This document shows positions 34,301 to 48,070 of a stretch of DNA of 64,000 nucleotides, in pieces (the first letter of the stretch is position 1; each line of letters begins with the position of its first letter). Origin of the DNA: Opisthocomus hoazin (Eukaryota; Chordata; Aves; Opisthocomiformes; Opisthocomidae); NCBI RefSeq assembly GCF_030867145.1, contig NC_134414.1, forward strand, positions 81,954,504 through 82,018,503. The letters are read 5' to 3'. A model generated the notes under the pieces. That model was not told the origin of the DNA and did not search any database. It was given only the letters and a program-made list of their open reading frames with translations. The position numbers were made by a program, and so were the translations under genes.

Positions 34301-37300
34301 CTCCCGGAGCACAGCCTTTTCTCCATCTCTCTCCTCCTACTCGTAGCCCTCTGTGGGGAGAGCCTTTGGTGCTCCAGAGAGCCTGGGCTGCCTGCTCAGC
34401 TGCCATCCCAGTGTTCGCTAAAATGTCTGGGACCTGACCCTGCTATGCCTGCTGGCACGGGCTTCTGCCTCTGTCAGCACTGGGGCTGCATTACATTGTT
34501 CTTTTCTCTCTCTGCCTTCACCCATCCTCTTCTAGTCTGCTTAAGAAACAACAGAATTATGCTGGGGTTTGAAGCTCAACTTCTTCTCGACAGACATAAA
34601 AATACTGGCAAAGTCACCCTGACTGCAACAGACTCAGCTCTGATGTGTGCAGTTCCCCACATCATTTGTGGGGACCGCCCAGAAGGCTGCAGAGATGGGA
34701 TTTTGAATGACACAACTATTCACTTCTGTCCTTTACAGACTCTGCATTAGGGAAATTACAGCTTAGCAACTCTAAACTTATTTACGTTGCTTATGCACTT
34801 ATGAAAGTGAATTATTTTTCATATATATTTCTTTATGGTACATGTGTGTATGCACAGTATGTATTTCCACCTATTATCTATGTATGCATACAAGAGAATT
34901 AAAAGCAGAATATTAGCAGTGAAAACAAGTCCAGAGGCAGTAATTAGGACAATATTTGTTGTGCTACAGAGCTAACTGGTTTGTTAACAGGGATGGAAAA
35001 TGTATCTGAAGAAATGCTGATTACCATTGCCAAACAATTTCCTGTACTGAAGAGAAGATTATATGAACAGTGTTTGGTATTACTTTTACGTGCCAGTTTC
35101 AGGCATTCATTAATGTAGCAACTGTGATCCAAAGTGTATTGACAGCTTCCACATGCTGTCAGCATTCATGCTGACATTCATTATTTAGGCTCTGACATTA
35201 ACAATCAGCTAAACTCTGTTCTATTTACTGCAACATTCTATAATCTCTAAGGCAGAAATTATCTAAAAGGGCAACAACTGAAGAAGGTGAAATAAGGGAG
35301 AAGTAATTAAAATTATTTTTGAGCTGCTATATATTTTAAGTGTTTCAACACATTTTTGGCATGCAGCATGTACATGGCAGTTGTTTCAGTTATCCCAGCT
35401 TGTTGGCTTAATTTAGCCAGAAAGTCAGGTAGGGATTTGAATTGTGCAAAATACAGAAGTCCAGCTAGAATATACTAAGTACATCATAGCTAATACTCTT
35501 TAGTGTGATGAATAGAAAGAAATCCTTGTGCATAATCATCAGGAAAACAAGCTTTTTAATATAGAAATCAAGTTTACATTTTTCCATTTATTGGGCTGAA
35601 CTACAACACATGCTCGAACAGTCTGCTTAGAAGCCGCATTCCATGCAGAAGTCTTCACTCTTTCTGCCTCTGCTAGCAACATGTTGCAAATGCATTACAC
35701 TTTTAGCTGGAGATTCTTAGTTTAAATACTCTACAAAATATGTAATAAGCAGTTATTTGAGTCATGCCCCATTTTCTATTACTAATGCACACTCCCATTT
35801 GCTGCAGCCCTCATTCCAGGCTGGGTTTGTTAATGGGGGCACTTCAGTACTTGCAGAATCCTATGACATGTTGGTGCCTTCAGTGCTATGGTATACCATT
35901 TCAAAGCAAAAAGTCATTTTATCTTTCATTAAGAGCTTCCAAATGCTCTAAATATCTTCTGGCTAAAATCTCGGTGGTGTTTTTAAAACTTACTGAAGTT
36001 GTTTTCTGAGAGTGTGTTTTCACCACCAGAGGGTAGAGAAACACAGCGTTAGTCACCAAGTGGAAACGCCCGGATCTACAAGGGGAGTAACTGCTTCGTT
36101 CCTTTTAGGATGCAGAGGCTCTTCCACCTTTCTTTTCAACACGACTGTTCAGGTAGAGTAAAGTTAACAGAATGCAGCTCCCAGGCAAGACGTGAATCAG
36201 AACCACGTAATTACCTTGGTTGCTTGCAAACAGTCTTCTGCCAATGTACTTGAATATGAGGGTTCACTTCAACCTGAGTGTTAGGTTTGGAACACTCAGC
36301 CCAGGTATTCTGTAAGGCTGGAAAGCTGAAGCCTAGCTATGCATTAGGTAGCCTAAACTACTTATTAAAATACACAAGTACTTTAATAAGCCTACTTTCA
36401 TAAGGCATGTGGGATTTTTGGTGAGTACTTGTCCTCTGTATCTCTGCCTTGCAATCCAAAACTCTGTAATCATGATAGCCATTTTTCTGACAAGTTTTAA
36501 AATCCTTTGGGAGAATATATCTGTGTGCAAGAATGCAGTGTCTGAGAATAGGTAGGCTACAGTTAGGCTGGTCTCTAACCATGTGGTGGTATAATTAAAA
36601 TATGGTATGCGGAGTAGTGTATCACTGCAGTGTCTCAAGGTTAAATTCTGCTTCCTAGTTAAACTTATCTGAAGGCTTATGCACTGTGATTAAAATATCT
36701 GTAAGTTACAAACTGGACAATTAAAATCTAAGACATCTTCTTTTGAATGTATACAGCAGAAATAAAATGCGTGAAATGAAGAATGGTTAAGTATGTCCTT
36801 TGCCACTCAAAAGATCTTTCTAACATAACCCAGTAAAATTTGTTCTCTGCTGAAAGCAACCTCAGGTCAAAAATATTTGTTGCAGACAACTCAGATATTT
36901 CTGATAGATTCCTTACCCCTTTAGAGCTATAAATGGTGTGCAGGGCTTTAGATGGCATCCGTGGACTCAGGGTTTGTTCTATATGAATGTCTTCTCATTT
37001 CAGCCTATGCATTTTTCTGTTCATTCATCAGTCTGAAGGGTTCTAGTTCTGATGTACTGGGTATATTATAATTTGAGTTATTATCTATTTTGCAGAACTA
37101 AAATCGCCACCTGACTTTCTGGCTAAATTAATTCTCTTTCCTAAAGCAGTTTGAAATGCCATACTGCTTGCAAAAAAAATGCTCTAGATGTTCCACGGGC
37201 TTGGTTTTACATTTCCCAGTGACATCACTTGCAGCCTCCTGGTGCTAGGACACTTGTCAGCACTGGGGCTTTGCAGCACTGTGCTCATCTTTGACAGATT

Positions 37301-37964
37301 TTGTAGTAGGGTTCTCTGATAGTGCTCTGCAAGGGATTTATAGACTCCAGAGGAGCTCAACCTATCTCAGATATGAGTACCTACTCTAAAAAGGGAGAAT
37401 AGATATCAATGATTAGGCTGTCATGAGAAATTTATTGACTATTAATAAGATACAGTAACTGAAGAGATTTTTTCTTTTCTGTTTTCTCTCACTAAGTTGT
37501 TTTCTTCTGTGGAGTAAAAAACCTGCTCAGAAAAAAGCATTTTCCTCTCCAACAAGTCATTAATTCCTATCTGACTCCTTAGATAAGAAACGTTAGAAGC
37601 CAGTGAAGCGTGTTTTAGAAGCACCACTGTAATTAAAAAATAGAAAAAAAAAATCCCCCAAATTATATGTAAAGTAAAAGAGAATCAGAAGGTAAATACA
37701 TCTTTTCACAAAGCTGAATTCTTGTATATGCAGAATGGATTTTGACTTCCTTAGAGTTTGGTAAAAGCATTAGGTGAAAAAAACCCACTTCATTTAAAAA
37801 ACATCTGCTGTAAAGAATTCCTGCTTGAAACAGTCACCTTTCATTGCCTGCTGCCATACACATCAACAACTTCAGCTCAGGCTGAGGCAAAGAAAAACAA
37901 AATGGGGACAGGCGCAGGCCCAGTGTGAATGAATAGCCTGAACCCTGTTTATTCCTTGCTTCTT
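28400..37964. other. Upstream intergenic sequence, no recognised gene
   Basis: No recognised exon or repeat of known family. Includes an isolated minus-strand splice donor context (GCCATGG...CCTGTC/GTAAGT, donor at 30540) and a 152-codon plus-strand ORF at 34292-34750, both discussed as findings. Poly-T at 30838-30853. Confidence 0.45.
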
Positions 37965-38205
37965 AGCATAGAAGCATAGAGTGATTTAGGTTGGTAAAGA
38001 CCTTTAAGATCATCGAGTCCAACCACTAACCTAACACTGCCAAGGCCACCACTAAACCACGTCCGTGAGTGCCACATTTACATGCCTTTTAAATGTCTGC
38101 AGGGATGGTGACTGCACCACTTCCCTGGGCAGCCTGTTCCAGCATTTGATAACTCTTTCAGTGAAGAAATTTTTCCTAATATCTAATCTAAACCTCCTCC
38201 TTGGC
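37965..38205 (-). mobile_element. CR1 LINE fragment, reverse orientation
   Basis: On the plus strand it begins with the reversed tail (ATAGAAGCATAGAGTGATTT) followed by GGTTGG.AAAGACCTTTAAGATCATCGAGTCCAACC. Translated on the minus strand it still gives a WNRLPREVVQSPSLQTFK segment typical of the CR1 ORF2 C-terminus. It lacks the rest of the element. Confidence 0.93.
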
Positions 38206-39411
38206 ACAGGATGTCTGATAAGAGCAGGAGGGGAAGTCTGACAGCCCATACCTCTGTGTGTGGAACACTACCTATAGCCAAAGCACTGCCTATAGCCCTA
38301 GCACTTATAGCCCTGGCTCTGTGTGCTTTGGAGAAGGAAGGGTGACTTTAACCTACCGCAGCTGTGGGGAAAGGTTTATTCCCACCTGATGGGTCCAGTC
38401 AGCTGCACTGACACCAGCCCTGTTCCTGAAGCAGAGCCAGAGGAAAGCAGTTGCTCTGTGCCAGGTATGTTAATGCTGCTGAAAGTGAAGCAAAGGGGCA
38501 CAACAAGGGGCTGTTTGAGAAAGAGAAAAGGTCTTTTTGGCTTCCTTGCAGTCTGAGCCTGTGGATAATGAGATGGGCCCAGAGAAAGCTGAGGATTTGC
38601 TTTCTGCCATGCTTGTTGAGGGTCTGCGTTCACTGCAGGCACTGTTTGGTTGGTATCCAGCTCAGAGAGCTCCTATTAGTTTTTGCTTCAATTACTGTTT
38701 CCTCACCAGCGGTATGTTCCTGGTGTCATCCTTCTTGTGGGCTTAGGCCTCAAGAAGACACATCCTCTGATTCTCTGGACTGCAGCTGATGAACCGATCC
38801 ATGTGAGCTGTGGGTGGTGGCAGTGGGGGAACTGCCCTTTCCTGAGCACACACAGAAACAGTGGGGCATGCTGGAGGACCAGCAGCTCTCCAGCATGGCT
38901 CATCTGTGACCTTTTTACAAAGTGGACAGCTTAGTTATTATTCAAACTGGACGAGAAAATTATGCAGAGACGTCATATCTTCTGTCTGTCTTGAATTGAA
39001 TGCTACATTGACTACATACTTGCATAAGGTGGCAAAGGAAATGTTTGGCCTAATGCCAAGCTTTTAAAATAGATACTGATAATACCAGGGAAGTTCCAAA
39101 AAGGTAGGAGAGTGGTGACGTTTAAAATGCGCAGCAAGATTGACCTGAGCGAGCCGAGGCTAGCTACACTAGCATTACCTGTCAAACAAATCTGATATTT
39201 TCCTTTGCAATTACTAGTCTGGGAGGTGAAGGTAATTGCAGGATTGCAATCCATCTACAGCTTTGAAATAGAATGAATTCTAATTTAAAAAAAAATACTC
39301 TGCAATACCAGCAAACCTTATATTAAATGGGTTAAGGATAGGCTAACTGGCATATTATGAATAAGGCAGTAGTTGGTGAGGAAATGTTATTCAAAGACTT
39401 GTGTGTGTTGA

Positions 39412-39850
39412 TGCCGTGAAAAGCCGGAATTGAAGACTCAATAGTCGGCAGACTATTAAGCAGGTATTCTTTATTACGGCGCCGGGCACACGGGGGATCT
39501 CTCCTCCAAACGTGTGCACCGAAGAGACACAGTTACTAGGTATTTATGCTATGTTAACATACATATTAATTACATTTCCAAGAAATGTTTATCATAGTAA
39601 TGGCTTTTCCGAGAATTCATTAATATATGGTAATGTCCGTCGCACATGTTTGTTTGGCGTCTCTCGGCAGGGGTCTTCAGATTATCCTGCAGCCTCCTTA
39701 TCTCTGTAGTTTGCATACCTGTTCTCCCAAGGCCCAGGCGCCTAAAGGGATTATTCAGGAGTCCCTTGTCTTGCAACCGTCCCAATTATTCACAAAGAAC
39801 CAAGACTTGTTTCTGACCACCTGAAGTGATAACATCCCCTACGTGTTACA
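39412..39850 (-). mobile_element. Solo LTR of an endogenous retrovirus (type A)
   Basis: Read on the minus strand it begins TGTAACACG (39850) and ends TTCACGGCA (39412), TG...CA. Internally it has a TATA-like CATAAATACC (about 39539-39549) and AATAAA at 39475-39470, the order expected of a U3-R-U5 element. A 7-bp hairpin (AATAGTC/GACTATT) lies at 39440-39457. No retroviral genes adjoin it, and no clear target-site duplication was found, so the ends are tentative. Confidence 0.72.
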
Positions 39851-40411
39851 TTTGTTACATTTACAGTTATCAGTATAAATACCTGCCTTATATCTAGCAC
39901 AAATGACATTATCCGTGTGACTTGGGGTGAACAATTATTGCTGAACTCATTTGCTCCAAGGGCTGAAGAAGATTAAGTAAACTTCAAGACAAGACAGTCC
40001 TAGACTGGAATTTGGATGGCTTGGTAAACTGGGTCCTTTTGCAAAGGCAGGGCATTCACATGCTGGGCTGTGAAACACAAGCTGTCAAGTAGGGAGCATA
40101 TCCTGGGAAGAATGGCTGTGAAAAGGGGGTAGCATCCTTTTAACTTGGCACGAATTGCCAGAATGGTAGTATAGAGGAAGGATTATGTGATCATTGAGTT
40201 TATACACACAAAGAAGTAGTAACGGAGTACTAGAAAGCTGCTGTTCTGCTATCTAGTTTCTCAAAAGAACTTTTGAAACAAAGGAAGAGGTACAGGAAAA
40301 CAATTTTAGGAACACAGAACACATTTTACAGTGGGAAGCTTAAAAATACTTGATTAAAGAATGTGCTAAGAGGTAATTCCTTACAAATATGCAGGTTTCT
40401 TGGGGGCTGGG

Positions 40412-41049
40412 TGTCGTGGTTTAACCTGGCAGCTGGCAAAAAAGCACTAGGCATCTGCTTGCTCACCCCTCCCCTTCCCCCCCAGCAGGGTGGGGAGGAG
40501 AAATGGACAAAAGGGAAAACTCCTGGGTTGAGATAAAGACTGTTTAACAAGACAACAATCGAAATACTAGTACTACTGATGATAATAATAAGAAGAAATA
40601 TGAAAAAACAAACTATATACATTTTTTCTCACCACCTGACGACCTATTTGCAGCCAGTCCCTGAGCAGCGATCGTGGAACCTGGAAATCGAGAATTTCCC
40701 AAAATTCAAATAAAAAACGTTGAACTACCAGACAAGAGAGGATTTGAACTCATGGAAATGAGAAGAGCACAGAGATCTCTGCCCCCTGGCCAACCCCCAT
40801 TCATAAACTGAGCATGACATCTATGGTATGGCATATTTCCATTGGCAAGCCTAGGTTATCTGCCTGTCTCTGCTCATTCCCAGCTCCTGCACACCTGCTG
40901 ATCAGCTGAACATGGGAGACTGCAATAAGTCCTTGATTTCACAGCAATAGCAAAAAACATCAGTGTTATCAACATTCTGCTCACACTAAATCCAAAACGC
41001 AGCAGCTGCTGAGAGAAAAATTAACTCTATCCCAGCCAAAAGTGTGACA
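40412..41049 (-). mobile_element. Solo LTR of an endogenous retrovirus (type B, minus)
   Basis: On the plus strand it runs from TGTCGTGGTTTAACC to GTGTGACA, with TGTC/GACA inverted ends. In LTR sense it contains GGCTGGGATAGAGTTAATTT near its start, CATGCTCAGTTTATGAA before the promoter, GCAGCGATCGT.GCTCAGGGACTGG-like text (RC of 40656-40675) and TTAAACAGTCTTTATCTCAA near its end, a layout I know from a common avian ERVL-type LTR. The flanks CTGGG and GTGGG differ by one base and may be a 5-bp target duplication. Confidence 0.85.
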
Positions 41050-44000
41050 GTGGGGTATAATGAATACTAGAGTGACTAATATATTAATGGTGAAAGACTT
41101 AACAAATACCACTGTCTGGCAGCAGAATCTGGATAGACACCTGCAAACAGGAAACAAGACACCGGTTTTGATCTCATATTGGAACAAACTATTGAAGTAG
41201 GCACCAACTTCTCTCTTAACATGTTCAGCTCAAGCTTGGATGCCTTTCTGGAAGAAAAGTATTAGCCAAATAGATTTGGCTTAATACAACAATGAGATGA
41301 AATGTAAGGTCTTCTGGTATCTTGCAGGTCAGATTAGATGATGTAATGGTCCCTATTTACACACAATGCTGTGTGTCTCTGAAAAGGCTGTTGCCCAACA
41401 TGTTCTAGCAGTCCAGTGTAGACAAGACAGTCTAGACTGAAGCACACACCAGGAACCAATGCTTTTAAGCAGTTTTGCAGAATTCCTTTCCATTAGAAAA
41501 TAAAACCCACTAGTTCAGTACAGGAGAAAAGCCAAACTGGCCTTGAAGATGGAATGACCTTCTTGGACAGTTTGTCCTTGGCAGGCTTACAATAATGCCT
41601 AAATAACAAGTAAGGTGTTGTCTAGTCAGGGAACAACTGAAAGCTACCGCTACTCTTCTGAAATAGTTTTCATTTTGTTCTTCCAACTAACTATACTTTT
41701 TTTTCACTGATGTCAATTGTGGCTTGTTCCCCAGCATATGAAAAAACAATTATGCCATATTTCTTATGCCAATACAAAATGTTCACTGTTAAAAAGGCAT
41801 ATATTTTGTTCTCCATTCATAAAATCTACCCCTTTCCATGATTGATTCTGCAGATTAGTACAAATATCTGCAGCTTTGGTTTCAAAGAAATTTCTCATTT
41901 CTTTCTTGCTTGCTCTTTTATATTTATATAAGACAATAATTTAGTGTACAGAAATCATAGAGAATCTTTTCTTTCAAGTGGCTCCTATAACTGCGCATGT
42001 GTGGCTTTATGTGAACTATAAATCTTATTACATCTGTTATCTTTTTAAAATTATTTTGGCCATACCTTTAAAGGGCCGCTCAAACACAGGATATACTGAA
42101 TTTATAGAGAGCACTTCTGCCTTAGGTTTTGCATGATGCAGTCAGCACTGCTGAATACCTAAATTCTGAGGGCCTAGGACTTGCTTAATAAGATCTTTCT
42201 GTGGAATGCAATTTTTTCAGGGGTTATAAGTCTAAATTCTCCATTTATTTTCAATGTAAGTACTAGATTTCTATGTGTAAATAGAGACTTTGACATAACC
42301 TTTCTGCCTTTCAACCATCTGCAGATATAAAATGCAAGCACAGTTAAAGTTTTATGTATTGTACTGGTGTAAAGACATCGCACAAAGGGAGTCCATATTT
42401 CTTATGCTAATCCAGTTCTTATAATAATCCATATTTACCCAGATTTTGCGACTTTACTTAGGAATTTAACTTTCTGTGGTTAAAATAATTCCCTGGCTTT
42501 CCTCCAGACTCTGACGACTCTAACCAGTGTTTCTTTCTGCAAGTTTCATGCAGTATATTCTTTAGGTAAATCTGAGTGCACAAACAGCAATGCAGACTGA
42601 TGCCAGTGAGTCATTACAGTCTGTCTGATGTGGCTGAGCCATTTCACATGATGGCAAGTGTCTGGTGAGTTATTATTAGAGACCCCAAATAATCCTCAAA
42701 ATGTAAATGCTTGCAGATTTTAATGTCTTATTCTTTTTAGCCACCTGACTGAATAAGCAATTTAGTTGTCAGTGGTCAGGAGCTTTTGCACCTCCAGTTG
42801 GTGTTAATATGGCAAAACAAGCTTTATGTAGTTGCAAAACAAGCCCTTAGTTCTTCTGTCACGCTGTTTATAGCAGCAATGCTTGCATATGCTTCTTCCT
42901 CCCCTTTCAGGAGCAGCAATTTCTATCACAGCAAAGATGTTATGAAGCAAAATTTACGCAGAAATCTCAGCCAATGATCTAGTTATCTGGGAAATCATAT
43001 TAATGTTTTAATTGATTTAAACATTGTCTTGAAATAAAGCTTGGTGAGAAAATAATAATAATGTTCCCCCCACACACACCGGATTCCACTATTCCAGCCA
43101 ACGTTTTGCCCAGTTCTTTGCTATTTGTTTCCACTACTGAGCTGTAGCTCTCAGATCCCTGTGTTGTCTTGCTGGGTTTTTTTTCCCCAAGGAAAATTTC
43201 AGCTTCCAGAGGAGTACTTAGTAGTAAAGTAAGGGGAATATATTAAGTTGCAAGGTTGTTCTTGTAATTTATGTACTTACACTGCATTAGCAGTATTCTT
43301 ACTGGAACCAAGAACACAGAGAGCTATCTGGCAGTTTGGAAACAGCTACTCTCTGAATTTGAAATTTTGCAAATGTCTTTGCAGTCTAGCAATCAATTAG
43401 GCGCATTCTGCAAGGATTGTTGAAGACTTGCGATGGGCACTAGGTGGAGGGAGGTGGTCACCTGTCTCTCAGCAAGCTAATGGAGACAAATAACATGGTG
43501 AGGCCCCTCTGCCTTATGAGGATAACCTTACTTAGGTGTACTATTCCCTACTTTCAAGAAAGTTAGACCTCAAATGTCTCCCATTCCATATTCTATGACT
43601 GTAGTTCTCTTTTATGAGCTCTTGTTATTAAGTATCATGAAAATGATCCCTTATTTTAATCCTCCTATATGCTGATGCAATATGTGTTATTTAGAAATGC
43701 TGTACTTCATTTGTCTGTCACATGTAAATATAAGACAAAAGAGCAAAGATAAAAGAGAGGCAGGGAGAGAGGGCAGTAATTGAGCAACATTATTTTTTTT
43801 CCTACCTCAATCCCATAAAGGGATGTGTTTTTCTCCCTGCTAGGCGTATTTTACTTCTCTCCATACAGTAAAATTTATGTTGACCCATTAAGAAAAATAC
43901 ATATATGACCTAGGGATGTATGTGGCAGCAAGTCAGGAATAGTTTAGCCATGAGATCATATTTAAAGAGAAGTACATTGCCACTGGAAAATGTTCTGGTG

Positions 44001-47000
44001 CTGTTATGAAAACACTGATGCATTTGTGTTAAAAGATGCATTATTGTGATAATGCAGAGTAGTTAATATGTTAGTGAGCATATGGATGAGAAATGACCAA
44101 AGTTAGGAAGTGACATGTTACCAACAGCTGATGATGAAGTTATACTTGGACTAAGACTAAAAATGACTTTGACAGCACATTTCGTTTACATGAGTGCGGA
44201 ATTAATCACTGCCTTTAGCTAATACATTTACCAGACTTTGTGACAACACAGATTCCTTTGTGTTTTTTTCTTCCTTGCATGTACATGGAAAAATGTACTA
44301 TGTCACCGGAAACTCTCAGCTCAGCCAGTCTGTGGGGCCAAAGGGCTTACAGAACATTCATCCCACCTTCTTCAGGAAGTTGTCTACCAAATTTTACATG
44401 CTTCCTTACTGATGAAAATAATATACTAGTTGCTTGGTAGTTTCTTGCTCATAATTCTAGAAATACTATGAGGAATACTGAAAGATAAAAGATAAATGCA
44501 GAAAGGAACCTAAAATGGGAAATAAGAGGACATAAATTGTGTTCTTTAAACAGTCATATGAGATGGCAAGCCAGTAGAATATATCATGGTGTAAGGCCAT
44601 TTTACAAGAGCAAATATTACGTACAACCTGCAATATTCTGTGTGGAAATAAGAATTTTAAATGTATCATGTTACATGCTTCTGTATGAAAAATATATTTG
44701 CATCATTAACGTAAAGGGTGAAATTTTGTCAAAAACCCATCTGTGAAGTTGTGTAGGCTCTGTCTACATTAGCGAGGAGCAATGCCCATGCTGCTTGCTG
44801 GACCTGCAGTGTGAGGCAGTTGGTGCTACAACCTCACAAGACACTTGAGGGACTTTTTTTTACTTTATAGTAGCTTCAGATTAGTCGCAGAGACTGAATG
44901 CTGGAGCTGCTGCTGTACGTTAGGTGTGGTCCTGCAGTTCATCTTTCAGTTTTATTTCACCTGAAAGAAATCCAGTTTGTGCCTGCCAGCTCCACTAACT
45001 CTACCATACAAAAAAATGTGCCATGTACATGAAAGTACAGGGGGAATTGCTTCAAAAGAGTAGACGTAGCCATTAAAAGCAAAAGCATGACTTGATCCAT
45101 TTATGACTACAATACAGGGGAATGTAGTGCTTGCAAGTAGCAAAAAGCTATATCCCTTAATGTGCAGGAGGAGTTTCTAAATCAATGCCAAATATTGTGA
45201 TTTCAGAGCTACAACATACTTACAACTTCTGATGTGCTCACTTATTAGCCTGGGGCTACGTGGAAAAAAGATCTGTTAAGGATTTCAATCTTATTCTATC
45301 AATTCTGTCAGTAACAGAATTGCTTTTTGTAATGCTAATTAAAACAATGAGCCTCAGTAAAATGCGCTTGTCTCTTAAAGATATCCGTTCAGAAGTATCT
45401 AAAAACCAGCTAAATGCTGAGGTATCCAACTTCAGGCCGTAATTCATGGCAGGTCTGCTTAGGTGGGGCTTGATGAAATCCAGCTTCTCCCGCTTGTGCT
45501 CCTGGTTGCTGCATACCCGCCTGGGCCACGCTCCTTCAACGCGGGTAGTTTGGCCAGTTACCAACCTCTGCTCAGCTGCACAGCCTTTGGGTCAAAACTG
45601 GCTGAAGGGCAGCAGCCTCGGAGCATGGGGTGGGCAGGGCTGCTCTGCGCCCAGGTGGGTAGGTGCGCTCCTCAGCGTGGGCATGCCCCGCCAGCGGATC
45701 AGGATTCCCAAAGCTACCAACGAAAAACTAGTTTGCAAAGACAGCACAGTGAATAGTTTAAAGGGCTTTTTTTTCCTCTGAACAAAGGCTGTGTTGTGGC
45801 TGCCATGAGTGCCCCCACTGCCCTGACTGTTCCTGCCCAGCACCCTGGGGCTCCCCTGACCCTGCCCAGCACCCTGGGGCTCTGCTGACCCTGCCCAGCT
45901 ATGCGTCCCCATTTCTTCACGAACGCAGGCTGCGGAGCCGGATGGCAACTGTAAAAGGTGGAAACAAACAGAAAGAAGAGTGCGTGAGACCTCAGGAATA
46001 TAAAGCCTGTTCTTTCAGCAATTCAGAAGCAGGTTGAGCTGTGGGCAGCTCAGGGTGCTAAACCACTCAGAGAACAAGGCTGGAGGGCATGAACCAACCT
46101 GATTAATGCAAACACGCCAGGACCTGTGCCTTCCGAATTTTGGGTGCTGCGGCCAGTAATGTAACAATGGACTAAGGAAACGGTCACCCCTTCACCCAGC
46201 CAAGGATATCTTTGCTAACGTGGTGACAGAGTTTGGGTAGAGTTGAGATGCTGCTGTTTTCCTACAGCTCAGGAGAGCCCAGGCAATGTAGTACTTTGTG
46301 TTCCAGCTGTGGACCGAACAACTCCAAAGGAAGGTCAGTAACTATATGTGTGTATGTGTGCAGCATCTGAATATAACACTGTAAATATGTTGCTGGATGC
46401 CTGCAGACAAATACACAACAGCAATAAAATATAGAAATATCTAACAGACAACAGTAAGCCAATACCTTCTGGTGACAAGTGTGCATAGTATTGACTATAT
46501 TTCTTAGTATTCTTGAAGTATCTTTCATGTGAATTTAATGGTTTATTCACAATCTACATGTTATTCCCTTTATGAATCTTGACTAGTAACTGTAAATGAT
46601 GGTGCACTGAGATATATATGATCAGTGGCTGGGCTGTAGGAGTCAAAACAGTTAAAGATTTCCTGCAGTCCCTAAACCAGAGTTTGGGCTGGTGATTCAC
46701 TCAGACGTGAAACTGAAGTGTGGGAAAACAAGGGCAGTGTGCTTCGGCGTTTCACTTGTATGCTACAAGTGCACGCTACAGTCCCCTTTCGGAGGGGATT
46801 CTTCTTAGTCCTGGTAATCTGCTGGCACTCCTTTTCTTCTCCACCAGTTCCTCCTCTAACCTCAGCTGTCTGGTTTTGCTGCAAGTCTCAACCTGTTTTA
46901 TAACGCTCCTACACTCCCTTATTCCCAGAAGGATATGCATCGATGATGAAGTATTTCCTGCATGCACAATATTTGTACATAGCTTTGGGATCTTTTAGGG

Positions 47001-47589
47001 TGAAAAAGGATATTTGAATGACAGCTGTTTGAACTCCTCTGTAATTTGTTTAAAAGGAAACCAATTGTCCTAATCTGTGCAAAGTTGTACAAAGAAAGAT
47101 TTTATGATAATCAAGGTAGATTGCCTAATGAATATTGATTACCTAAGGAGAATTATAACAGTGTATGTCATTAAATAACTAGATAAACAGTTCACATTCA
47201 TTATTTGAATTTACAGATAGTGTCTATGCAGTGCTCTAGGGTTTCTTCAATTTAAGTTCCTGTAATTCATTATTTCTACACCAGTTTTCACTAAGCTCTT
47301 AAAAAGAATATCTAAAATGATGAGTAACTCCAGAGTCAAAACATCAAAAATCTCAAGTTTACAGTAAGTTATTTCGTATAGCATTTAGACATATGCAGAA
47401 TCTCTGTGTAACTATAGAAAAAAACAAACAACTTGCACAAGCCACTGTTTTCTGTTTATCTGCAACATATATGAACATAATGAAAGTGTGAGAAAGGTAA
47501 TTTTAATATTTATTCAGAACTGAAAATGCTTGTACCTGAGTAAATTTGTCCTTGAATAAGATGTGGTTGAAGTTTTAAATGAAAATATT
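41050..47589. other. Intergenic sequence, no recognised gene
   Basis: AT-rich throughout except the GC-rich patch at 45460-45900, which carries the minisatellite and overlapping open frames on both strands without family resemblance. Confidence 0.5.
45832..45899. repeat. 29-bp GC-rich minisatellite, about 2.3 copies
   Basis: The unit CCTGCCCAGCACCCTGGGGC continues with TCCCCTGAC; the second copy differs in two bases, and a third is cut off after ten. It lies in a GC-rich patch (45460-45900) with no recognised gene. Confidence 0.9.
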
Positions 47590-48070
47590 TTTGTTCAGGA
47601 TGGGAACGATGAGTCTGATGAAACCTTATTTTGGCTGCTCAAGGAAGTCTTGGGCCAACAGAACCTGGTCCTCGTGGTGACTTCAATTGCCCAAACACTT
47701 GTTGGGAAAACAACACTTCGGTGCACAAGTCACCCATCCAGTTCCTGGAACGCATTGAGGACTGCTTCCTGCTACAGATGCTGGAGGCGTCGACAGGGAA
47801 CAACACATTGCTAGATTTACTGCTCACAAACCAAGAAGACTTACTTAACAGCATAACCACCAATGTTAGCCTTGGATACAGCGATCAAACATTGGGGGGC
47901 TTAAGATCCTGCTGAGCGCGTTGAAGACCAGTAGTAGGACGAAGAGCCTGGATTTGAGAAGAGCCAGCTTCAGTACGTTCAGAGCTCACCTGCGAGGCGT
48001 TCCGTGAGAAGCATCCATGGAGGGCAAAGAAGCATCACCACTGAACCCAGGCTGTTCTATGGTTCTGTGT
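47590..48070 (+). mobile_element. CR1 LINE ORF2 endonuclease-end fragment with internal deletion
   Basis: The frame at 47631-47915 reads GDFNCPNTCWENNTSVHKSP, FLERIEDCFLLQ and LLDLLLTNQEDLLNS, the C-terminal part of the CR1 endonuclease domain. Downstream it decays but still resembles the following linker (LDFRRASF...). It ends near 48050-48068 in CAGGCTGTTCTATGGTTCTG, which resembles a CR1 3' tail, so the reverse transcriptase appears to have been deleted. Confidence 0.82.
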
